Shown: positions 1 to 5,955 of the stretch, piece by piece
How the letters are laid out: each line of letters starts with the position of its first letter
Position numbering within the stretch: position 1 is the first letter of the stretch
NCBI GenBank assembly: GCA_013151365.1
Contig: JAADIK010000078.1
Coordinates: 1 to 6,476, forward strand
Direction of reading: 5' to 3'
From: Deltaproteobacteria bacterium
GTDB taxonomy: Bacteria > Desulfobacterota > Desulfobulbia > Desulfobulbales > Desulfobulbaceae
DNA length: 6,476 bases
The notes under the pieces: generated by a model
The model's database searches: none
What the model was told of the DNA's origin: nothing
Seen by the model: only the letters and a program-made list of their open reading frames with translations
Position numbers and translations under genes: made by a program

Positions 1-754
1 GATCGCTCTTCGTCTTGCCGAGCATCTTGCCGGAGAGCGGAGTGGTACTTGCCCACACAAGCCTGGCTCCCGTTGCTTTGAGCCTCTTGACGATCTGTTC
101 CAGCCGGGCGGCATAGTCGTCCGGTTTGCTGTTTCGATCGTGGATGCCGAAGTTGAATTGGATCAGGTCCCACTTCCCGTCGCCGAGCCAGATGTGGAGT
201 TTCCTCAGCCCGACGGCTGTAGATCCGCAGTTCGCGGGGGCGCGATGCACGTTGACTTTCCCTGCAAGGGCCTCGCGCACCTGGACGGTATAGCCACGGG
301 ATATCGAGTCGCCGATGAGGAGGATGCGCGGGAGGTTGGGGTCGTCCTTTACGTAGTCCCAGGCCGTCACTTTGCCGTCGGCCTTGTCCCGCTTGTAGCG
401 GGGCAGATAAAACGCTCCCAGGTTTTTCTCCAGCACGCGCTCCCATGCCAACTCCCCGGGTGACATTCGGGCCTTTCGAGCCTTGTCGGCCTCGATGACG
501 TGCGCTGACACGATGGTATGCCATCTTGCGAGTTCACGAGTATTGCCGGGCTCCTGCCCGCCCCGCTGTTCCTTTGGGCTCCAGTCGGTGACGCGCCAAT
601 GTTCAGACGCTCCGTCGGCCTTGCCGATGTTCTCGAAGTTTCCGCTTTTCGGTAGATTAGCCGGAGTCGGCCGGACCTCGGCCGCGATCGCTACTGCCCC
701 GGCAACCAGGACAATAAAGCATGCCAATACCCCCCAACGGTTTCGTTTTTTCAT
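1..754 (-). CDS. Secreted SGNH/GDSL-type hydrolase, 3' end cut by window edge
   Basis: Reading the minus strand from ATG at 754 gives 251 uninterrupted codons that leave the window at base 2. The start is supported by GAGG about 9 bases upstream. Residues 1-25 form a signal peptide (basic MKKR, hydrophobic core, AIAA before a likely cut at residue 25/26), so the protein is probably exported. Residues 143-155 (RILLIGDSISRGY) carry the block I nucleophile motif GDS with Ser150. Gly177 in NCGST is the likely block II oxyanion residue. NFGIHD (201-206) is block III, with His where the classic GxND has Asn. The block V DxxH catalytic dyad would lie beyond the window. SGNH enzymes are serine esterases, often removing acyl groups from polysaccharides; the substrate here is unknown. 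From memory, this sub-type (GDSISRGY, NCGST, FGIHD-like block III) is common in Planctomycetes and Verrucomicrobia. The family call is firm; substrate and origin are inference. Confidence 0.88.
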   Translation of the reverse strand, partial: MKKRNRWGVLACFIVLVAGAVAIAAEVRPTPANLPKSGNFENIGKADGASEHWRVTDWSPKEQRGGQEPGNTRELARWHTIVSAHVIEADKARKARMSPGELAWERVLEKNLGAFYLPRYKRDKADGKVTAWDYVKDDPNLPRILLIGDSISRGYTVQVREALAGKVNVHRAPANCGSTAVGLRKLHIWLGDGKWDLIQFNFGIHDRNSKPDDYAARLEQIVKRLKATGARLVWASTTPLSGKMLGKTKSD

Positions 755-824
755 CTGTTTCCTCGATTCTGTATTCTGTCCAGGAGTTCGGCTCCAAGCG
801 TCCTCCCCGTGTCCGACGAGACGG

Positions 825-852
825 ATTAAGGTCGAAGACAATTGTTTATCAA
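825..852 (-). promoter_or_regulatory. Candidate sigma-70 promoter for the SGNH hydrolase
   Basis: On the minus strand TTGATA (plus 847-852, 5 of 6 matches to TTGACA) is followed after 16 bases by CTTAAT (plus 825-830, 4 of 6 matches to TATAAT). It lies about 70 bases upstream of the hydrolase start codon. This is a match by eye only. Confidence 0.35.
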
Positions 853-885
853 TTTGTTTGTCGTCTCCCTACCTGTCACCTCGGC

Positions 886-919
886 TTGACTATCTCTACT
901 GTCCCGTATATCGTATAAT
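886..919 (+). promoter_or_regulatory. Candidate sigma-70 promoter for the kaiC-kinase operon
   Basis: TTGACT (886-891) is followed after 17 bases by TATCGT (909-914, 4 of 6 matches). A perfect TATAAT follows at 914-919 but is 22 bases from the -35 box, which is too far for a standard pair. Either box could act, so the exact start is uncertain. The site lies about 180 bases before the kaiC-like start codon. Confidence 0.35.
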
Positions 920-1085
920 ATAGATGAACGAAGCAGCAACAATAAATTTTCCTCAACGTTCACTCTCCCTGCTTCATTACCGCATGTGAACCGTTTTTCG
1001 CTACAGGCATAGCCGCTACTGTCTGCCGGTTGTCAAGTTCTCTGCAAACGCAAAGTCTGATGTGACAGTGACCAGCCGGTGAACC

Positions 1086-1090
1086 AGGAG
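1086..1090 (+). promoter_or_regulatory. Ribosome binding site of the kaiC-like gene
   Basis: AGGAG ends 8 bases before ATG at 1099. This fixes the start, which also places the conserved KaiC opening ISTGIAGLDEIL at residues 6-17. Confidence 0.75.
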
Positions 1091-1098
1091 AAATCGCC

Positions 1099-2574
1099 AT
1101 GACAGTCGACCGTATTTCCACCGGAATTGCCGGGCTTGACGAAATCCTCAAGGGAGGATTCATTCCGGCTTCAAGTTATCTTCTGCTGGGCGGACCCGGT
1201 GCAGGCAAAACCATTCTTTCCCTCCAATTCCTGCGGCAGTGTCGGAATATTGAGAATCAGTGCCTCTTTCTTTCTCTTACCGAGTCGGCCACAACCATCC
1301 GGCGGGATGCGGCCAGTTTTGGTTGGAATTTAGAGAAGATCAATCTGGTTGATTTGACCCTGTCCCATGGAGAGCCGAAAACCAACGGCGAGTATACGGT
1401 TTTCTCCCCGGGTGAGGTGGAAGAAGAGACCATCTGGAAAAAGATCTACGGAGCCATTGCCGAATACCGGCCCGAACGGCTGGTTATCGACTCGGTGACC
1501 AACCTGCGCTATCTTTCCACCGATGAATATCAGTACCGTAAACACATCCAGCAACTGATCCATCATCTCTCCAAACGACAGTGCCTTTCGCTTCTTCTCT
1601 TTGAACCGGGCGAACTGGAGCGGGAGCAGTCTATTGCCATGGCGGTTGACGGCATCCTGTGGCTCCACAATGACATCTCCAAGGAACGGGTGACCGAAAT
1701 CCGCACCCTGGAAATCACCAAGTTCCGGGGAAGCGGCTATCTTTCCGGCCGGCACTCCATGCGGATTACCCCCGATGGTCTGGTCGTCTATCCCCACCGC
1801 ATCGAGGTGCTGAAACGGCCGGGCCGGGACAGCGAGAAGCTGTCAACCGGCGTCTCTACCCTGGACCGGCTGCTCATGGGCGGTTTTTACCTCGGCACCT
1901 GTACCCTGCTCACCGGACAATCAGGGACCGGCAAATCCACCCTGGCCGCCCATTTTCTGGTCCAGGCGGCTCGGCAGAATATCAGCGGTATAATGTACTG
2001 TTTCGAAGAGGGCGCGGAATCGATCCTTGACCGGTGCGGTGATATCAACATCCCGTTACGGGCGTGCCTGGAACAGGGAACCGTCTCGCTGCACGAGATT
2101 AATCCGCTGGAGATGTATCCGGATGAATTTCTGGAAATCATCCGCCGGGATGTCGATGAGAATAATCGGCAGGTCATAATGATAGACAGTCTGCGCGGCT
2201 ACAACCTGGCCATGGATGAGTTCGGCAACCTGGCCGCCAATATTCAGAATATTCTGAATTATACCCGGCGCGAGCGGATAACACTGTTTCTGCTCAACGA
2301 GATGCAGGATATTATCGGCGACCTGCGGGTCTCGGAAGACGGGGTCAGTTACCTGGCAGACAATGTCCTGATGATTCGCTATGCCGAGTACAGCGGTGAG
2401 ATCATCAAGGTTATCGCCTGCCTGAAAAAACGGCACGGCAATTTTCAGGCCGACCTGCGGGAATTTAAAATCACGGAGCAGGGAATCCTGGTGGGCGAAA
2501 AGCTCAGCCGCTTGCGCGGCCTGCTCACCGGTGTGCCGCAGGTTGAGGATCTTGGAGAAAAACCGGTATTGTAA
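1099..2574 (+). CDS. KaiC-like two-domain RecA-superfamily ATPase
   Basis: The 491-residue product has two KaiC (RecA-like) ATPase domains, close in length to the roughly 519-residue cyanobacterial clock protein KaiC. Domain CI spans about 1-235: Walker A GGPGAGKT (31-38), Walker B LVIDS (128-132), and a KFRGS motif (208-212) near the subunit interface. Domain CII spans about 245-470: Walker A GQSGTGKS (273-280), paired catalytic glutamates in FEEG (E303, E304), Walker B VIMIDS (359-364). In CI the matching pair is Thr61-Glu62, so the first glutamate is missing. In CII the segment aligning with the clock phosphosites (T426, S431, T432) reads Ser412, Ser417, Tyr418, so some autophosphorylation capacity is possible. 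The family forms hexamers in the cytoplasm. No kaiA or kaiB is visible. The stop codon overlaps the start of the downstream kinase by one base, which points to co-translation and a shared signalling role. It should be called KaiC-like rather than a clock KaiC, because non-cyanobacterial homologues mostly have no shown circadian role. Confidence 0.93.
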   Translation: MTVDRISTGIAGLDEILKGGFIPASSYLLLGGPGAGKTILSLQFLRQCRNIENQCLFLSLTESATTIRRDAASFGWNLEKINLVDLTLSHGEPKTNGEYTVFSPGEVEEETIWKKIYGAIAEYRPERLVIDSVTNLRYLSTDEYQYRKHIQQLIHHLSKRQCLSLLLFEPGELEREQSIAMAVDGILWLHNDISKERVTEIRTLEITKFRGSGYLSGRHSMRITPDGLVVYPHRIEVLKRPGRDSEKLSTGVSTLDRLLMGGFYLGTCTLLTGQSGTGKSTLAAHFLVQAARQNISGIMYCFEEGAESILDRCGDINIPLRACLEQGTVSLHEINPLEMYPDEFLEIIRRDVDENNRQVIMIDSLRGYNLAMDEFGNLAANIQNILNYTRRERITLFLLNEMQDIIGDLRVSEDGVSYLADNVLMIRYAEYSGEIIKVIACLKKRHGNFQADLREFKITEQGILVGEKLSRLRGLLTGVPQVEDLGEKPVL

Positions 2575-4862
2575 TGGTGAAGGTCCTGCATGGAAACATA
2601 GCTGTCTCGTTCTTTCGTCCGGCAGATGAACGGCTGGTGCGCGAATATCTCTCTTCTTTCGGACACCGGGTGGTCTCCGTTGACGACACGGAGGTAACCG
2701 GTGTGGACCTGGTCCTGCTTGATGCCCCGTCCACCAGCAAGTATGACACTGGTTTTCTCCGCCGGCTCAAGGATGCCGACCCTGTTTTTTTGCCGATTAT
2801 TATGGCACTGGATGCCAGGGGTAGTGCCACTGACTGGCTCAACTCCGGCGTTATTGATGATTGCCTCCGTCTTCCACTGAGCAAGGCCGAGCTGGTCAGC
2901 CGGATAAATGTATTTCTTCGCCTGCGCCACCAGACCAAGACCCTGGCTGAAAAAAGCGAAGAGATCCGCGCCTTGGTCAACTCTTCCGAAGACCATATCT
3001 TTATGCTTAATGATGAGGGTGTGTTTATTGCCAGCAACAGCCGAATGCCGCACCTTGGCGGGCTGCACAGTGATGATCTCGTCGGCCGTTCCCTGGAAGA
3101 GGTGCTTCCTGCCGATATTGCCGGCTCATTGCGCAGGGAATGTGCAGAAACACTGCGATCGGACAAGGTCAGAACCCTGGAGTACTGTCTGCCTGGAAAC
3201 GCCGGCGTGCGGCATCGTCATCTGACGCTTTTTCCCGTAAAACTTGCCGACGGCAGAAAAAGGATCGGCGGCATCTGCCGTGACACAACCACCCTGGTTG
3301 AAACGGAAAAGAGCCGGTTTCTCCTGGCCAAGACCATGGAGTATACCGCCGAAAGTGTCATTATCACTGATCGGGACAGGAAAATTATCTTTGTCAATGC
3401 CGGTTTTGAGAAGATAAGCGGATACCCTCGGCAGGAGGCGCTTGGCCGGACGCCGGCCTTTCTCCGCAGTGGCCGGCACGATGAATCTTTTTACCAAAAG
3501 TTGCACCGGACCATTTACGCCGGCAGGACCTGGAAGGGCGATATTACCAACCGCAGAAAGGACGGAAAACTGTACGTGATAGAGGCAACCATCTCGCCGG
3601 TTTTTGATGAGCAGGGAGAGATCACCCACTTTGTCTCCGTACGTCGCGATGTAACCGAGGAAAGGCAGTTTGAGAAAGTCCGTGAGAGGATGCAGCGCCT
3701 TGAGGCCATCGGTACCCTTGCCGGTGGAATAGCCCATGATTTCAACAATATCCTGGTTCCGATCATGGGGTATACCGAGTTGTGCAAGGATATTGTCCCG
3801 CCGGGAAGCCAGCTGAAGCAGTATCTGGACCAGGTGCTGCTTGCGGCCGACCGTGCCCGGGAACTGGTGCGGCAGATTCTTTCCTTCAGCCGTCAGGCTG
3901 AACGCGAAAAGGCCCCTCTTGACATTCGCCTGGTGGTGAAAGAGGCCTTGAAACTCATCCGGGCCGCCCTGCCGGCAGACATTCGGATAAGTCAGCAGAT
4001 CGAACCCGGAAACGAATGCGTTCTGGCGGATCCGACGGAGATTCATCAGGTGATCATGAACCTCTGCACCAATGCCCAGCACGCCATGGCCGAAAAGGGA
4101 GGAACCTTGTCTGTCTCTCTGCAGGTGATCAATGTTGATGAAAGGTTTGCCGCCACCCGTCCCGGTCTGCATCCTGGCCCGTATCTGCAACTTACCGTGG
4201 GAGATACCGGGTGCGGCATTCCCGAGGAGCTGCAGGACAGGATTTTTGAGCCCTATTTCACTACCAAGGAAAAAGACGGCGGTACCGGCCTTGGCCTTGC
4301 TACGGTGCATGGCATTGTCACCGGCGGTGGAGGTGTCATCTCCGAGCGAAGTAAGCTGCACCAGGGGACCGTGTTTGAACTCTATTTTCCGGTGGTGGAA
4401 CCTGACGCGGGCCACGGCGATGATACTGTGACCCTGCGGGGTCCGGGTGGCAGCGAAAGGATTCTCTTTGTCGATGATGAGCCGATGATTGCCGAGCTGG
4501 GCAAACAGATGCTCGGCGGATTGGGCTACGAGGTGAGCTCGACCACGGATCCGCAGGCGGCCTTGACTCTGCTGGGCAATAATCCGGACGCTTTCGACCT
4601 GGTGATCACGGACATGACAATGCCGGGGATCGGTGGCGAGAAACTGGTCCGGGAGGTCCGCGCTATTCGTCAGGACCTTCCGATCATCGTCTGTTCCGGG
4701 TCCAGCGAGAAAATGAAGGGGTATCGGAACGGCAAGGACGGCGTCAGTCAACTGCTTATGAAACCGATCCGCCTGGATGATCTTGCCCGGACGGTCAGAA
4801 AGGCGTTGGACGAACAAAAAACAGACAACAACGTAAGCGCTTCCGTGTCAAAATCCGCTTGA
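2574..4862 (+). CDS. Hybrid histidine kinase: pseudo-receiver, two PAS, HisKA, HATPase, receiver
   Basis: 762 residues with no membrane segment or signal peptide, so a cytoplasmic sensor. Residues 5-118 form a degenerate receiver: Asp50 is kept, but the acidic pair is Phe14-Arg15 and the conserved Lys is Leu100. PAS-like region 1 lies at about 128-245. PAS 2 (about 250-365) has the clear VNAGFEKISGY signature and a following PAC-like part ending in RRDVTEER. A short coiled linker leads to HisKA with the phospho-accepting His388 in GGIAHDFNN. The HATPase_c domain has an N box (Asn496, Asn500), G1 DTGCGIP (544-550), F box FEPYFTT (558-564) and G2 GGTGLGLA (569-576). The C-terminal receiver (about 628-748) is intact: Asp634-Asp635, phospho-acceptor Asp680, Ser708 and Lys730. 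There is no DNA-binding output, so phosphate must pass to another protein. The start is the ATG sharing its A with the kaiC stop; no good Shine-Dalgarno sits nearby, which fits translational coupling. The signal sensed is unknown. Confidence 0.93.
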   Translation: MVKVLHGNIAVSFFRPADERLVREYLSSFGHRVVSVDDTEVTGVDLVLLDAPSTSKYDTGFLRRLKDADPVFLPIIMALDARGSATDWLNSGVIDDCLRLPLSKAELVSRINVFLRLRHQTKTLAEKSEEIRALVNSSEDHIFMLNDEGVFIASNSRMPHLGGLHSDDLVGRSLEEVLPADIAGSLRRECAETLRSDKVRTLEYCLPGNAGVRHRHLTLFPVKLADGRKRIGGICRDTTTLVETEKSRFLLAKTMEYTAESVIITDRDRKIIFVNAGFEKISGYPRQEALGRTPAFLRSGRHDESFYQKLHRTIYAGRTWKGDITNRRKDGKLYVIEATISPVFDEQGEITHFVSVRRDVTEERQFEKVRERMQRLEAIGTLAGGIAHDFNNILVPIMGYTELCKDIVPPGSQLKQYLDQVLLAADRARELVRQILSFSRQAEREKAPLDIRLVVKEALKLIRAALPADIRISQQIEPGNECVLADPTEIHQVIMNLCTNAQHAMAEKGGTLSVSLQVINVDERFAATRPGLHPGPYLQLTVGDTGCGIPEELQDRIFEPYFTTKEKDGGTGLGLATVHGIVTGGGGVISERSKLHQGTVFELYFPVVEPDAGHGDDTVTLRGPGGSERILFVDDEPMIAELGKQMLGGLGYEVSSTTDPQAALTLLGNNPDAFDLVITDMTMPGIGGEKLVREVRAIRQDLPIIVCSGSSEKMKGYRNGKDGVSQLLMKPIRLDDLARTVRKALDEQKTDNNVSASVSKSA

Positions 4863-4960
4863 CACGAACTGGCTCCCCGCCGACCCGGCGACGACGGATG
4901 TCATGCCGGGGCCGAACCATATTTTGCACCCGCCGGCAAGTTGGTCTCGAAAGCAATTAT

Positions 4961-4978
4961 TTATCACACCGTTATCAC
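4961..4978 (+). repeat. TTATCAC direct repeat, 11-base spacing
   Basis: TTATCAC occurs at 4961-4967 and again at 4972-4978, so the copies start 11 bases apart, about one helical turn. They lie just upstream of the methyltransferase ribosome site. Tandem half-sites with this spacing can be an operator, but two copies of a 7-mer is thin evidence. Confidence 0.35.
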
Positions 4979-4983
4979 CAGAT

Positions 4984-4989
4984 AGGGAG
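4984..4989 (+). promoter_or_regulatory. Ribosome binding site of the methyltransferase gene
   Basis: AGGGAG ends 9 bases before ATG at 4999. It supports this start and shows the gene can be translated on its own rather than by coupling to the kinase 136 bases upstream. Confidence 0.7.
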
Positions 4990-4998
4990 CACCTATAA

Positions 4999-5799
4999 AT
5001 GCCGCATGAGTATATTGATCATATTAATAAAAAAACTATGCGCGGCTCAGTGGCGGAATATGCACGTCAGAACACACTTACCAAATCAGAGGAAGCTGCA
5101 CTCAACTACGTTAGCGATGCAGCCGACAACCCCATCTTGGATATCGGCATCGGCGGAGGGCGAACGGTTGCAGCGCTTCGCCGGGTAAGCAAGGATTACG
5201 TAGGCATAGACTATGTGAACGAGATGGTTATGGAATGCCGGAAAAAGTTTCCCGGTGTTCGCTTTGAGCAAAGAGATGCCCGTAAATTAACCTCGTTTGA
5301 GAATAATTCCTTCCATACAATTATGTTTTCCATGAACGGTATAAGCATGGTCGACCATGAAGGACGCATGGAAATTTTGCAGGAGGTCTATCGCCTGCTC
5401 TCTCCCGGTGGTGTATTCCTTTTTTCCACATACAACCAGGATAGCGCTGATTATAGAAAGTTGTTTCGGTTTCCCGAATTCATGTTTTCAAAGAACCTCT
5501 TGAAATCGGGAGTTAGAAGTTTACGTTACGCCTGTAATTTACTGATTGCCGTGTATAACCGGTCTCGTTTCCGGAGACTGGAGACCTACACGGATGAGTA
5601 TTTTATAGTCAATGACAAGTGCCATAATTATGCAACAATGCTCTATTACATCACTCAAGCTAACCAATACAAACAATTAACCTCCGTCGGTTTTGATCGG
5701 GATATTATCGCTTTTGATTCATCCGGTAACCTGATAAAAAATGGCACGCCGGACGACTCGATTTTCTATATCGCCAGGAAACCAAGCTCTGCTTCATAA
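4999..5799 (+). CDS. Class I SAM-dependent methyltransferase (Methyltransf_11/25 type)
   Basis: The 266-residue product has a Rossmann-type methyltransferase fold. Motif I is ILDIGIGGG (46-54), the glycine loop that binds S-adenosylmethionine. The acidic residue after strand 2 is Asp71 in YVGIDYVNEM, which should hold the ribose. RDARKL (92-97) matches the region that contacts the adenine. FHTIMFSMNGIS (105-116) is the strand 4 region, and LLSPGGVFLFST (133-144) is the usual motif after it. The last 120 or so residues (YNQDSADYRK onward) are not a pattern I recognise and would form the substrate lid. No signal peptide or membrane segment is seen, so it is cytoplasmic. The substrate cannot be told from sequence: small molecule, lipid, sugar or protein are all open. 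The gene is clearly more AT-rich than the kaiC-kinase pair, has its own ribosome site, and may have been acquired separately. Confidence 0.88.
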   Translation: MPHEYIDHINKKTMRGSVAEYARQNTLTKSEEAALNYVSDAADNPILDIGIGGGRTVAALRRVSKDYVGIDYVNEMVMECRKKFPGVRFEQRDARKLTSFENNSFHTIMFSMNGISMVDHEGRMEILQEVYRLLSPGGVFLFSTYNQDSADYRKLFRFPEFMFSKNLLKSGVRSLRYACNLLIAVYNRSRFRRLETYTDEYFIVNDKCHNYATMLYYITQANQYKQLTSVGFDRDIIAFDSSGNLIKNGTPDDSIFYIARKPSSAS

Positions 5800-5837
5800 C
5801 ATTAGATAAGGTCCTGAATCCGTGAGCGTTCGAGAAC

Positions 5838-5892
5838 GGTGCCGATGCAAGGCGGCAACGATGTTGATTCTCCGTAAGCCGCCACCGGCACC
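5838..5892. repeat. Long interrupted inverted repeat in the convergent gap
   Basis: The left arm is GGTGCCG (5838-5844), 6 unpaired bases, then GGCGGC (5851-5856). The right arm is GCCGCC (5878-5883), 2 unpaired bases, then CGGCACC (5886-5892). Both blocks pair perfectly (7 and 6 base pairs) around a 21-base loop with one asymmetric internal loop. It sits between the convergent methyltransferase and metallophosphoesterase genes, so it could help end transcription from either side or be a REP-like element. No other copy is seen in this window. Confidence 0.55.
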
Positions 5893-5915
5893 CCATTTTC
5901 ACGCTGTTGATCCCG

Positions 5916-5934
5916 GCGGCGGCCGCGTTTTTTT
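5916..5934 (+). terminator. Possible weak intrinsic terminator for the methyltransferase transcript
   Basis: A short GC-only stem GCGG (5916-5919) / CCGC (5923-5926) with a 3-base loop is followed after one base by seven T residues (5928-5934). A 4-base-pair stem is short for a terminator. The GGCGGC at 5915-5920 could instead pair with GCCGCC at 5878-5883, competing with the upstream inverted repeat. The placement, 116 bases after the stop codon and before the convergent gene, fits a terminator. Confidence 0.35.
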
Positions 5935-5955
5935 GCAAAGAGTAGAGTCTGAAAA

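Larger units (their letters stand above)
755..1098. other. Divergent intergenic region, 344 bases
   Basis: This stretch separates the minus-strand hydrolase from the plus-strand kaiC-like gene. Its middle part (about 830-960) is noticeably AT-rich compared with both genes, as expected of a promoter region. Open frames crossing it show no recognisable protein features and have no good ribosome sites. It holds the two candidate promoters listed separately. No tRNA, riboswitch or strong hairpin terminator was seen. The kaiC transcript would have a leader of roughly 180 bases if the candidate promoter is right. Confidence 0.6.
4863..4998. other. Gap between kinase and methyltransferase genes with weak inverted repeats
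   Basis: These 136 bases hold a small perfect hairpin CGCCG-ACC-CGGCG (4878-4890) and an inverted pair TGCCGG (4904-4909) / CCGGCA (4933-4938) with a 23-base loop. Neither is followed by a T run, so they are poor intrinsic terminators. The right part becomes AT-rich and may hold the methyltransferase promoter, but I find no convincing -35/-10 pair. Confidence 0.45.

Noticed and set aside
140..923. Plus-strand open frames of 107 and 146 codons at the left end
   Set aside because: They overlap the minus-strand SGNH hydrolase, which has a signal peptide, ribosome site and catalytic motif. The plus-strand products show no such features.
1099..2574. Naming the gene kaiC as a true circadian clock component
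   Set aside because: No kaiA or kaiB is present, the phosphosite Thr432 equivalent is Tyr, and many non-cyanobacterial homologues are not clock proteins.
2445..3166. Two minus-strand open frames of about 210 codons across the kaiC-kinase junction
   Set aside because: Both are shadows of the overlapping plus-strand genes and contain low-information residues without motifs.
3126..4817. A 563-codon open frame on the minus strand, antisense to the kinase gene
   Set aside because: It lies fully inside a clear kinase gene. Its product shows no recognisable domain, and long antisense frames are common opposite GC-rich genes.
4878..4938. Intrinsic terminator after the kinase gene
   Set aside because: The hairpins are short or have large loops and are not followed by a T run.
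4859..5188. Plus-strand frame starting at a TTG inside the end of the kinase gene
   Set aside because: It overlaps the methyltransferase start in another frame, is rich in Arg and Cys without motifs, and has no ribosome site.
5831..5892. Integron attC site at the inverted repeat
   Set aside because: The imperfect hairpin is reminiscent of attC, but no GTTRRRY and RYYYAAC core pair was found at its ends.
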